This document shows positions 7,606-15,982 of a stretch of 16,639 nucleotides of DNA, piece after piece. Under the pieces are notes generated by a model. The model had not been told where the DNA came from. It did not search any database and worked only from the letters and a program-made list of their open reading frames with translations. Within the stretch, counting starts at the first letter, position 1; each line of letters starts with the position of its first letter. The stretch covers positions 2,297 through 18,935 of the forward strand of contig BRYA01000088.1 in NCBI GenBank assembly GCA_030267965.1, written 5' to 3'. The stretch is from Triparma columacea (lineage: Eukaryota; Sar; Bolidophyceae; Parmales; Triparmaceae). A program made the translations under genes and the position numbers.

Positions 7606-9780
7606 TTAATACTCCCTGTCTAGGTACTTCCTCTCATCCATGAACTCAACCTTTACGACAGCGTCCCCAAACTCCCTCCCGTCGAGCTGCCCGGCGGCAC
7701 CGATAGCCTCTGCGACGGTGCTGTACTCGAGGTATACCTTGCCCTTGCCCTTGCCCTTCCTGGGTATCTCGAGGCTGTTGAGTTGCCCCATGGTGGCACA
7801 CTCTCCCTGAATGTCCTCCTTAAGCTCATCGTACTCAGTGTCGTCCTTGAGGTCGTCCTCCGTCACCATGTTGTGAAGGACGAGGATCCTGCTCTTGACT
7901 TCTACGCTCCCCCCGCTGCCCCCGAACGCCGCAGCTAGGGCGGCCTCTACGTCCTCCTGGTTGACACTTGCGGCAGCCCCGGCCTCGGCCACGGCCCCGG
8001 CTCCATATCCCTGCACGCTGAAGGTTGCCGGGTCGATTTGCTTCGTTCCGGTCGCCCCGGCGAAGGCTGCGTTGAGTAGGTCGTCCACGTTAGTGTCCAT
8101 GCCTGGGATTGCAGCAGAGGGAGGGGGGGCAGGCATAGAACCGAGGAGGGCGCTTGGGTCGCGACCTGCCATCTGAGCGACCTCAGCCATCCTCTGAGCG
8201 TCTTTCTCGTTCCTAGGGTTCGCGATCCTTACGGTAAGGGGTTGATCCCCGAGACCCTCCATACCGTTGAGGCCGTTAACGACCTCCATAGTCTGGCGAG
8301 GAGCGAAGCCAAGGCGAGTAAAGGGGTTAGGGTTAGTATAGTAGCTATTATGTTGTAGAAAGCATACAGTATTGTCAGGCCACCAGCGCTTTGCAGTATT
8401 AACCCCCATCCTTCTTCCTCCTCCCTGCTCCCTCCTCACCTTGCTGGAGTCCTTGAATTCTACGAAAGCGTAGCCCTTATTGTTGGTTGACCCCGACTCC
8501 TTGATGAGATGGAAGGCCTTGATCTTGCCAAAGGCCCCAAGGAGTTCCTTCACCTGCTCATCCTGGAGGTGGTGCGGGAGACCTCCTACAAAGATCTTGT
8601 TGGGTCCGTCTGGGACGTGGTTCTGTATAATCTCCATGTCGTCCTTCATAATCTCAGGCACCTTGAGCGTCTTGTCGACCTTCCACTCCTCGTAGTCGTT
8701 GGGTCTCCTGATCTTGAGAGTCCCCTTCCCCGGGAGCGTCGCCCCGTCCAGAGTGCAGCAGGCTGCAGTGACCCCGACGTCGGCGAACTCGACGAAAGCG
8801 AAGCCGCGGTCGTGGTTGACGTACACATTGAGGACCTGCCTGTCCGAGGACGGGGGTCCTCCGGTCATCTTGTTGTCGATTATATCGTTAAAGTAGTTGA
8901 GGAGATCGTTCTCCTGGGTTCTGGGGGGTAGGGATCCTATGTACAGCCTGCGAGCGTGTCTGGTGACCTGACTGGCTCCGGAGGTTGAGGTAGAGACTGT
9001 GTTGTTAGGGTTGACGGCGCCAACCACGGGGGGTGGGGGGGCGTTGGGGTCGGGTTTGATGTCCCACTTGGACTGCCTGAACTTCCTCGCAATCTTGCGG
9101 TTGGCCCATCGCTTGTCGGAGTCGTACGGGAGCATCTCGAACGGCGGGGGTCCGGTGTGTTCAGGGGAGCTATCATAGGTTTCCATCGCAGTTGTGGGCG
9201 GTTGGGAATCGGTGTCCGAGGACCGGCTCTTCTTGGCCTGGGCCTCTTCGGCGGCATCCTCGGGATCGTCTTCCTCCCTAGACCTCTTCTTTTGTCGCGG
9301 CGCCTCCTCCTCAGCAGCAGCAGGGGGCTCGGGGGCAGGGGCAGGGGCAGGTGTAGGGGCAGGTGTAGGTGTAGGTGCAGGTGCAGGGGCAGGTGCAGGT
9401 GCAGGTACAGGGGCAGCGACAGGGGCAGGTTCAGACTCGACAGGCTTCATATCCTCCTTCGGCTCCTCAACCTTCTCCTCGACCTTCGGTTCCTCAACCT
9501 TCTCCTCGACCTTCGGTTCCTCAACCTTCTCCTCGACCTTCGGTTCCTCCACCTTTTCCTCAACCTTCGGTTCCTCCACCTTTTCCTCAACCATCGGTTC
9601 CTCCACCTTTTCCTCAACCTTTGGTTCCTCGGCCTTCTCCTCGACCTTCTCCTCCCCCCCCTCAGACTCCTCGGCCAATTTCACAAGGTCAGCCTTCTTG
9701 CACTTCTTTGGGTACTCAACTCCCCTCTCGTCGAGAAGAACCTTTAGCTTTGGTATCGTGAGCTTCGTATAATCGGTCAT
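7606..9780 (-). CDS. U2AF2: U2AF large subunit (U2AF65) with an N-terminal SAP domain, 675 aa, two exons
   Basis: This is the splicing factor that binds the polypyrimidine tract and helps bring U2 snRNP to the branch site. Exons are 9780-8440 and 8292-7606 (447 + 228 residues). Domains in order: a SAP domain (about 6-37, LTIPKLKVLLDERGVEYP then ADLVKL); six EEPxVEEKV repeats (51-104); a Pro/Ala stretch (117-153); a basic, nuclear-signal-like KKRSREEDD...KKSRSS (164-188); and a U2AF-ligand motif, RQSKWDIKP, with Trp239, expected to bind the small subunit. RRM1 follows (RNP2 LYIGSL 279-284, RNP1 RGFAFVEF 325-332), then RRM2 (IFVGGL 396-401, KGYAFVEF 435-442). The C-terminal UHM (about 581-675) has RILVLHNMVTEDDL, the CATMGQLNSLEIPR core and a GREF (R-x-F) motif, ending DERKYLDREY. 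Animal and plant U2AF65 start with an Arg/Ser domain, and none is present here. Identity is very secure. The SAP fusion is the unusual part. Confidence 0.97.
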   Translation of the reverse strand: MTDYTKLTIPKLKVLLDERGVEYPKKCKKADLVKLAEESEGGEEKVEEKAEEPKVEEKVEEPMVEEKVEEPKVEEKVEEPKVEEKVEEPKVEEKVEEPKVEEKVEEPKEDMKPVESEPAPVAAPVPAPAPAPAPAPTPTPAPTPAPAPAPEPPAAAEEEAPRQKKRSREEDDPEDAAEEAQAKKSRSSDTDSQPPTTAMETYDSSPEHTGPPPFEMLPYDSDKRWANRKIARKFRQSKWDIKPDPNAPPPPVVGAVNPNNTVSTSTSGASQVTRHARRLYIGSLPPRTQENDLLNYFNDIIDNKMTGGPPSSDRQVLNVYVNHDRGFAFVEFADVGVTAACCTLDGATLPGKGTLKIRRPNDYEEWKVDKTLKVPEIMKDDMEIIQNHVPDGPNKIFVGGLPHHLQDEQVKELLGAFGKIKAFHLIKESGSTNNKGYAFVEFKDSSKVRREQGGGRRMGVNTAKRWWPDNTVCFLQHNSYYTNPNPFTRLGFAPRQTMEVVNGLNGMEGLGDQPLTVRIANPRNEKDAQRMAEVAQMAGRDPSALLGSMPAPPPSAAIPGMDTNVDDLLNAAFAGATGTKQIDPATFSVQGYGAGAVAEAGAAASVNQEDVEAALAAAFGGSGGSVEVKSRILVLHNMVTEDDLKDDTEYDELKEDIQGECATMGQLNSLEIPRKGKGKGKVYLEYSTVAEAIGAAGQLDGREFGDAVVKVEFMDERKYLDREY
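8293..8439 (-). other. In-frame, stop-free intron inside RRM2 of the U2AF gene
   Basis: The exon ends CAGCAAG at 8440, followed by GTGAGGAGGG. The intron ends CGCCAG at 8293, followed by ACTATGGAGG. Its length, 147 bases, is 49 codons without a stop. A perfect TACTAAC branch-point word lies at 8338-8332, about 40 bases before the acceptor, next to CCCTAACCCC. Removing the intron restores a normal RRM2 (FKDSSK|TMEVVNGLNGM), which is why I call it an intron and not coding sequence. Confidence 0.93.
9322..9432 (-). repeat. GCAGGT/GCAGGG hexanucleotide array encoding Pro-Ala/Pro-Thr
   Basis: On the plus strand, GCAGG(G/T) and close variants repeat about a dozen times. On the minus coding strand this gives alternating Pro-Ala and Pro-Thr (residues 117-153 of the U2AF protein). 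It is a flexible linker and likely length-variable. Confidence 0.85.
9469..9630 (-). repeat. 27-bp coding repeat, six copies (EEPxVEEKV)
   Basis: Six tandem 27-base units encode residues 51-104 of the SAP-U2AF protein. Each reads EEP(K/M)VEEKV, and the nucleotide copies differ mainly at third positions. The alternating acidic and Val/Lys pattern may form an extended charged helix. The copies near 9469-9540 are almost identical, suggesting recent expansion. Confidence 0.9.
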
Positions 9781-10295
9781 GATGGTTGATTGAGGGTATC
9801 AGCAGGGTATTTGTTTGATAGTTGAGGGGCCCGTCGATTCGGTGGGATGGGTAATTTCCTTATTAGAGGGTTTGAAAGAATGAATAGCGGACAGGGGGTA
9901 GATAGATCCAATGCGTATCACAAATGATTGAGTTAAATAGGATAATACTATCGTTTTGCGCACCAATTTGTAGCAAAGATTCTGGGGCTGTGAGTCTGGA
10001 AAGGGGGACAGGGAGGAGAGCCTAAGTCATCTCTTGCGGAAAGCTAAAAATGGAACCGCAGCCCGCGTATTTTTTTCATCAATTCGCTTAGCTCTATTCC
10101 CTCTCCCCCCTCCTTTATTGTATATTTTTGTGTCTTTTGTCCTTTGTGTATGTATCTTTCTGGTCTCTCCTTGTCAACCTTGGCCACCGCTCTTTCGCTA
10201 GCGTCGCCATTCTCGTCTCCCAGACCATTCTTTCAAATGTCAAACGGGTTGTGCTGTCAAACCCGCCAAAGCATCCCATGTAAAGCCCTCACTCA
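9781..10295. other. Intergenic spacer: CCCH-gene 3' UTR and U2AF upstream region
   Basis: No gene is seen on either strand. The right half is the 3' UTR of the CCCH gene with its poly(A) signal. The left half (9781-10000) is the presumed promoter and leader of the U2AF gene, of mixed composition with an ATTGAGTTAAATAGGATAATAC stretch near 9930. No TATA box, tRNA or repeat was recognised. Confidence 0.5.
10114..10119 (-). terminator. Poly(A) signal AATAAA of the CCCH zinc-finger gene
   Basis: The minus strand reads ACAATAAAGG about 180 bases beyond the stop at 10296, in A-rich sequence followed by a G-run. Position and sequence fit a polyadenylation signal. The other genes in the window show no clear AATAAA. 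Confidence 0.5.
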
Positions 10296-12721
10296 CTAAC
10301 ACTCTATCATTTCCTTCCTCTCCCTCTCCTCCTCTTTCTTCCTGTCCAGTGCCCTGCTCCACTTAAGGAGGCAGTTGCTGTTCTGCCTGAAAAGGCACAC
10401 CAACCCTGGGAGCCTAAGAACCTTCTCAAACTCGCTCATTGGCGCTGCTCCCACGTAGAGCATGGGCGAGATCTTGGGTCCGAGCGGTTCGTCGTCTCCC
10501 GCCCCTCCGTTTCCTGTGTTCCCCCCCCCCCCTCCACCTCCGTTCGCCCCCCCCGCGGCCAGGGAGAAGCTGAATGCGCTCGCCCCCCCCCCGCTGTTGG
10601 TCCTGAGGATGGGGTGGGTCATGGGGATGACTCCCCCGTTCGCGTTGACGCCGAACAAATCCCGAGACAAATTATTGGGGCCGACATCCTCCGCCGCCAC
10701 GGCCTCGCCGACGTACCCTTCGTAGTGTATGAAAGGGCAGATGTCCATGCTCATGCCCCTGCATCGGAGCATGGGGGCGTGGGAAGACGACGTGTCATCA
10801 AGAAGGTCGTCTCTGGCCGAGCAATTGTTGCAAATCTGGGACTTGTAGAACTTGGGGTGGTAGTGTACCTCCTCGTAGGAGTGGCTGAAGGGGCACTTGG
10901 TCCCGAGTTCGCAGGTGTTGACAAAGGCCTGCAGGTTGGGGTCGTAATTGACCTTCTCGCAAAGGACCGGCTTGTAGTTGAAGAGCGTGGGGTTCCTGCG
11001 GAGCCACCCGTGGTTGTGGGCAGAGTGGGCGAAGGCGCAGCACTTGCTCTCGTGAGTGTACCTCTTCTCGCACCAGGAAGTTCGGAACTTGGCCAGGTTG
11101 CTCTGGCTGATCATGCCGCACTCCTCATCCCCCACCTTGTTGGGCGAGATGATGAAAGATTCTTCAAAGTCGTGGGGCGAGGTCATGACATCTTGGTGGT
11201 TGGCAACGTTGTTACCCCCGCCGCGGTAGAAGAACTTCCAGTCCTCTGGGGTCATCTTCAAGTTGTTGCTCATGGCGATGTCACGGATGAACTCGTTGTG
11301 GCTGTAAAGGACGTCAGCGGCGGACCGAATATTGTCGTTGAAGCAGAGCAGCACAGTGTTGCTGTCCGCGTTGTCCAAGTCGTAACTTCCGTCATAGACC
11401 ACCTTGACAGTGTCGAACCTGGCGACGAGCGAAGCGAGACGCGGAAGGGGTGGGTGCGTTAGTGGGGTGGGCGACGAGAGAAGCGAGCGTGTGGGGGGGA
11501 ATATGGTTGCCTACGCAAGATTGCTGCACATCCTATCCTTGACGAAATTCTTCCTCCCCACTCTTCCTCCCCCTCTTAGCTATATACACACGAGGATCTA
11601 CGCCACGGCAATTCAAACCAGCACAACCAGCACCCAAGCTCGTCGGACCACCGCCGCCCTCACCTTTGCTTGAGACCCTTCCAGGGAGCCGGGAGTTCAT
11701 CCAATAGGTGGGAATCTTCCTTGGAGGAGGTGAGGAAGTCACTAGCGAACTTCTTCGCAGAAGCCTCATCGAAGCCGTCAGGCTTGGGGATGACGTAGTG
11801 AAAGCAGCTGTTCAGGATGATCTGCATGCAGCGGTTGACCTTGGTCCGGGTAATCTGGTTGGAGTCAATCTGCGGCGAGACAATGTTGTGGATGTTCGTC
11901 TGCAACTCCTGCCTTGTGAAGTGCCCTTTCTTGCAGCTCAAGATTCGACCGACGAGCCAGGTCACAATCGATATCGATCTGGATGTGTCAACCTCGTAGA
12001 GGCAAGCTTTCTTTCGCAGGAAAGTTTTGAGCTGATCAGCATTTGCCCTCGTCTGGCCGCTGAGCGAGCTGTTCGCCGAGGGTGGAGGGGAGTGATGAGG
12101 TGTATGCGAGGGAGTTTGGTGGGGGGTTGTATAGGGGGTGGAGCGGTTGGAGGTGGGCTGGCTGCCCAAACCCTGAGTGTGGGGGTGGTGATGGTGGTGG
12201 TGGTGGACCTGCTGCTGCTGCTGCTGCTGCTGGGGGGGGGGCTTGACGCCGTAAGGGTTCACGTTGGCGTAGGGGTTACCATAAATGCTGTATCCTGGTG
12301 CCATGCTATTGGCTGAGGGGTGCGCCATCTGGTGGGGGGGGAGGGACATGTTGGGGATCATACCGTAGGCTCCAGAGTTGTAGGGGGTAGATGGGGCGAC
12401 CATGTTGAGCGCCGGGCCCTGCATGTCCTGCTCGGTGGAGGTAGAACTGCTAGAACTAAGGGCAGGGGAGGGAGGGAGGGATGATGAAGGGCTCGGGGAT
12501 GAAAATTTACTGACATCGCCATTGATATGATGACTGACATGATGACCTTTGTGTGTTTGGAAGGCCGAACGCGAAGGCTGCCCCCTCATCCCGCCTAAAG
12601 AGGGTACAGGAGGCGGATATATCGAAGGAGACGCGTGAGACGCGTGAGGATGTGCAGGTCTGGAGTAATGGGCATTAGCTTGTCCACTGAGGTAGGGAGA
12701 GTTTGATCCCCAGGCCGACAT
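10296..12721 (-). CDS. CCCH zinc-finger RNA-binding protein, 726 aa, two exons
   Basis: Exons are 12721-11664 and 11418-10296. The 245-base intron starts AAAG|GTGAGG, ends CGCCAG|GTTCG, and splits Arg353. The total is exactly 727 codons with the stop. Residues 1-225 are disordered (Ser/Pro/His), with Q8 at 164-171 and H7 at 173-179. Residues about 228-353 form a compact segment of unknown fold (VTWLVGRILSC, FTRQELQTNIHNIV, TRTKVNRCMQIILNSCFHYV). It continues past the splice (354-417, ending EDWKFFYRG). Zinc fingers follow. Finger 1, near FRTSWC...CCAFAH (464-484), lacks an obvious second Cys. Finger 2 is C506-x15-C522-x5-C528-x3-H532. Finger 3 is C549...C572-x7-C580-x3-H584. The KFRT..C, CAFAH and YHPKFYKSQIC phrases resemble Unkempt-type and plant tandem CCCH proteins that bind mRNA and control its translation or decay. 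A Gly-rich linker and a charged C-terminus close the protein. The exact function is unknown. Confidence 0.9.
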
Positions 12722-13331
12722 TTTGGGAGGATGGAGTCGGTGTGGCGATCGTTTGATGATAGAAGAAGAAGTGTATTGGAACTATTAGACTATAGATGAG
12801 ATTTTGAGAGAGTTTTGATGACGAGCAGACGAGTGGCCGGAGTGGTGGGACTGGAGGCTTTTTTCTTTACAAGGCCACTATGGCTAGATGGATGTCGTTT
12901 CACTTTCAGCCAGGATGCGTAAGTTGTGTAGATAGCTAATTCGAGGGTTAGGGTTACGCAGGAAGTTGCTTCTTAACTATATTTGGAAACTTAATTTGCC
13001 GAAAAAATGCATGATCACGGACCCATGGAACCCTGATTCCATGTCCAATTAAAATGTTCAAAAGAATAACCATCTTCTTTCAGACATGAACGATACGATG
13101 AACGTATACATTTTCATGATTGGGCTATGAACGTCGCTGCGTGGTGCTTCGGCGTTGAGATTTTCGTGGGGGTGGTGGGGGTGGCGGAAAAGAATGAATG
13201 CCATGAGGTTTGGAAAGAAAATTTCATGAATCTTGGGGTTGTTGGGGCCTTCTTCAACCCCAGGAAAGGAATGGAACGATCCTTGACCACCCCCCCTCCC
13301 CCCCGCGTGCCCCCTCGCCCCCCGAATCTTA
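12722..13331. other. Intergenic spacer: upstream region of the CCCH gene
   Basis: No gene is supported. It contains the presumed promoter of the CCCH gene (12722-13000), a telomere-repeat-like element at 12944-12956, and a 7-bp inverted repeat with a 6-base loop (CATGGAA/TTCCATG, 13024-13043). The minus frame of 105 codons at 13058-13375 crosses the end of the neighbouring gene in another frame and is G-run coded (GRGGGQG), so I treat it as chance. Confidence 0.5.
12944..12956 (-). promoter_or_regulatory. Telo-box-like element (TAACCCTAACCCT)
   Basis: The minus strand reads TAACCCTAACCCT about 225 bases upstream of the CCCH start codon. It matches two units of a TTAGGG-type telomere repeat and contains most of the plant telo-box AAACCCTAA. 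Telo-boxes occur in promoters of translation and growth genes in plants. A regulatory role here is inference from the position alone. Confidence 0.3.
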
Positions 13332-13745
13332 CTATATGCCCTCGACGCTCCAGATTCCCATGTGACTAACTTCACTCAAAACTGCATGGGCCCTCATGGC
13401 CTTGGCTCTGTCACCTGTTTTCTCTGAGATGTCAATCAGAGCGGACGCGAGTGGGACCACGGTATCTTGGAGGTCTTGCATATCCTCCTTAGACAACCCC
13501 ACGGAGGCGATCGTCTTTTGCAGTACGTCAAGGTGGCTATCTAGTATGTCCTCCCCTACTTTTGAACTGTGAGTGGAGGGGGAGGCAGATTCAGACGTCG
13601 TCGCTAACAGCGACTCGTAGGTAACGTCTCCACGTCCATCATCACTTTCACCACCGTCCTCCTCCCATGCGGTGATGGTTGAGGGAACCTGAGAGATGGG
13701 GGGAAGAGGACCCAGCGAAGTGGCCTTGTTTTTATCTGAGCCCAT
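13332..13745 (-). CDS. Small hypothetical protein, 137 aa
   Basis: Not recognised. It has ATG at 13745 (MGSDKNKATS) and a double stop, TAG TAA, from 13334. The first 65 residues are polar and disordered (Ser/Thr/Asp/Glu, ITAWEEDGGESDDGRGD). Residues about 66-130 should form amphipathic helices (DILDSHLDVLQKTIASVGLS, DLQDTVVPLASALIDIS, RAKAMRAHAVLSEVSHMG). Base composition and codon use resemble the confident neighbours. It lies 267 bases downstream of the end of the ceramidase gene on the same strand. The end is uncertain because the tandem stop overlaps GTAAGATTCGGGGGG, which looks like a donor followed by the G-rich intron style seen elsewhere here. Confidence 0.55.
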   Translation of the reverse strand: MGSDKNKATSLGPLPPISQVPSTITAWEEDGGESDDGRGDVTYESLLATTSESASPSTHSSKVGEDILDSHLDVLQKTIASVGLSKEDMQDLQDTVVPLASALIDISEKTGDRAKAMRAHAVLSEVSHMGIWSVEGI

Positions 13746-14012
13746 GAGGGGTGGAGGGTTGAAGGTTGGGCAGGAAGTGCGTGTGGTTATGGGTAGAAGG
13801 GGGGGGGACGGGGCGGATGGGGGCGTCTTATGTTTGTGGGGTGCTAAAATCTAGAAAATTGGATTAAAATAGAACAAATTAATTAACTGAGTTTCATTCC
13901 CTAAACTCAATGTAAAACGACGACCCCCATGGCATACCGGTATCGATGTGTAATTTTCAATAATGTTTTAAATAAACCTTGTAGTTAAATGTTTCCGTTC
14001 ACCACGCCTTAA

Positions 14013-15864
14013 CTACAGCTGTGAGCTAGGCAGCCCCTCCCCCTCACTTGCCAATACCATCTTGTCGCTCTTGCCTGCCTCAAGGTCCCTAGTGCTCCGT
14101 TCCTTGAAGTCGTCGCTTCTCCTCCCATCCAACTCCTCCAGCAGTTCCTCGACGGCGTTCACCCCCCTCTCAAGCCAGTTCATGGGCTCTCCTTTGTACT
14201 CCCCCTCGTACTTGCTAATGTAGGAGTACATGTTGAAGACCTCGCTCCTGAGGAAGAGGTACACAAAGAGGACAGCGAACGCGCAGCCGCAGTGCCAAAG
14301 GGCGTGGGCTTGCATAAAGTGGTGAGGCCCCCAAACCTCTGTGCAAAGCTTACCCGTGTCGGCGTCCCTGAACTTCTTGGCCCCGACTATGCATACGAGC
14401 GCAATGATGGCAAGTCCCCAGGACCTGCAGGGGGGGGGGGGGGGGGGTAAGAGGGAGGTGTAAGGGGGAGGGGGGGAAGGGGGAAGGAAATGAGGCGATG
14501 GCGTCAAGGTTATGACTGCCCCCCCTTTACCCCTTCTCACCTCCTCCTCCTGATCCCAAGCCTCTCCCTTCTCCACTTTCGCTTCTCGGCCTGCTTCTTT
14601 CGGTGTTCCGCCCCACATATTAGTCCGAAGAGCAAATTCTTTAGCATCCTAATAACGCCAAACAGAAAGGGAACGGGGACTGCTAAGACAACTGAGAATA
14701 TGAGCAACATGATGAGAGTGTTTTGGTCATTGAACCTCTTTTCCATGTTCCTCACGCACATCCACAGCCCAAACAAAAAAGAAAACCATGACACAGCGTG
14801 GACGGATAGAGTCAATAACTTATGTTGTCCCTTGAAGTTGAAGAAAGCTGAGGGGGGCGCACAGGGGGAAGGAGGGAACGGAAGCTCGTAAGATTTAGGT
14901 TGTGGTCCTTTCCCTCTCCTCTCCTTTCCTCTCCTCTCCCCCGTCTCACCTAGCGTCCTGAGTGCGCAAAGCCCAACGATGTAGTCAATGAGAAGGTACA
15001 TGCACCCGAAGTCGAACTTCGCCCCCCTATCCGCCAGCGACGCGTGCCATATGAAAGAGCTTACAGCCATGGCGGCAAGGCAAAATGCGAGCTTTATGGA
15101 GAGGAGAGGGTGAGCACCAATCAATTGGGAACTCTGGAGGACGGAGTCGTGGTTACAGAAAATATTACGGATACCATTGGCGCGGAAATCGAGGATGGCG
15201 AACTGGAGGACTATGAGACCCGCGAAGGAGAAGGAAAAGTTTGACAGGGCTGTTACTTTCTGGGCAAGGTAGTTGGTTCTAAAGGGGGATGGGGGGGGAT
15301 GGGGTGTTTTAGCAAGGGCAAGGGGTTCAGGGTTGATGTCCTCATGTCCCCCCCAAAAAAGGTCAGCCCTTCTCCTTGCAGGCAGGAGCGGGGTCTTCGC
15401 TCACCTATCATCAGCCGCGTATTCGCAACCTGCATCCCACATTGTCTGCGGCCGGACTGGACCCCAGCTTTCCCAGTCAGTGCTAGCGCAAGGTCGGGTC
15501 GGGGTGAAGGGGGGGGGGAGGGGGGAGGGGGGAAGGGTAAGGTGGGGCTTCGAACGTCCCTTGAAACTTTCATGAAACGTTGAGAGGGAGGGAGGGGGGA
15601 GAACCGATGTACTGAATGAGGAGGGGTCTACAACAGGACGTAAACTCACCGGTCGAGCAAGCCGTTTTTGTCAGCTTGGTAGAACCCTAGTATGATGGCT
15701 CCATTAACAACCGCGGATACAGCCACGATCACCCCGAATGTTAGGATAGGTCTGTCGGGCTCTGAAACTGGGGGAACATAGAAGGTGAAGGAGTGAATAA
15801 TCCCGCGGTATATACGAGCAGGCCAGGAGGGGACCGCCTTGGGGACAGCGGGATCGCTTTCCAT
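14013..15864 (-). CDS. Alkaline ceramidase (CREST superfamily) membrane hydrolase, 446 aa, five exons
   Basis: The family cleaves ceramide to sphingosine and fatty acid in ER/Golgi membranes. Exons are 15864-15650, 15482-15405, 15278-14950, 14847-14541 and 14424-14013. Phases 2, 2, 1, 2 close exactly at 447 codons. The zinc-site pattern of the family is complete: Ser172 and His176 (SSFIWHAS), Asp187 (AKFDF), and His350 and His354 (FMQAHALWHCG). Their spacings (S+4 H, H+11 D, H+4 H) equal those known for human ACER3 (S77/H81/D92/H217/H221). The N-terminal WGP...W...CE signature is present (SWGPVRPQTMWDAGCEY), and NYLAQKVTALSNF matches the usual YIAEFWNTxSN. Several membrane segments lie between about 110 and 370. 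The protein is longer than the roughly 270 residues usual for the family. It has an extra 72-residue N-terminus with one membrane span (41-63), a basic loop (about 287-310, KKQAEKRKWRRERLGIRRRR), and a charged C-terminal tail. The start is chosen as the first ATG clear of the upstream gene; the frame is open further upstream. Confidence 0.93.
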
Positions 15865-15982
15865 TGTTGTATGGAGGGGGGATTCCAATAACAGGGATTT
15901 GGACTCTCGAACACAAATCCCTCTTTTCTCACACTCGAAAATAAATGACGAAATAAAACAGTAGATCCGTGTTTTGAATGGT

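Noticed and set aside
9157..9772. Long plus-strand frames opposite the U2AF N-terminus
   Set aside because: They are Arg/Leu- or Ser-repeat mirrors of the EEPKVEEKV and Pro-Ala repeats, with no domain content.
7606..9780. U2AF as one uninterrupted 724-codon gene
   Set aside because: The 49 extra residues break RRM2 after RNP1 and are bounded by GTGAG...TACTAAC...CAG. They are an intron, although retention stays possible.
10614..11462. Plus-strand 282-codon frame opposite the CCCH gene
   Set aside because: The opposite strand has three zinc fingers and exact splicing. This frame is its antisense mirror, caused by GC-rich third positions.
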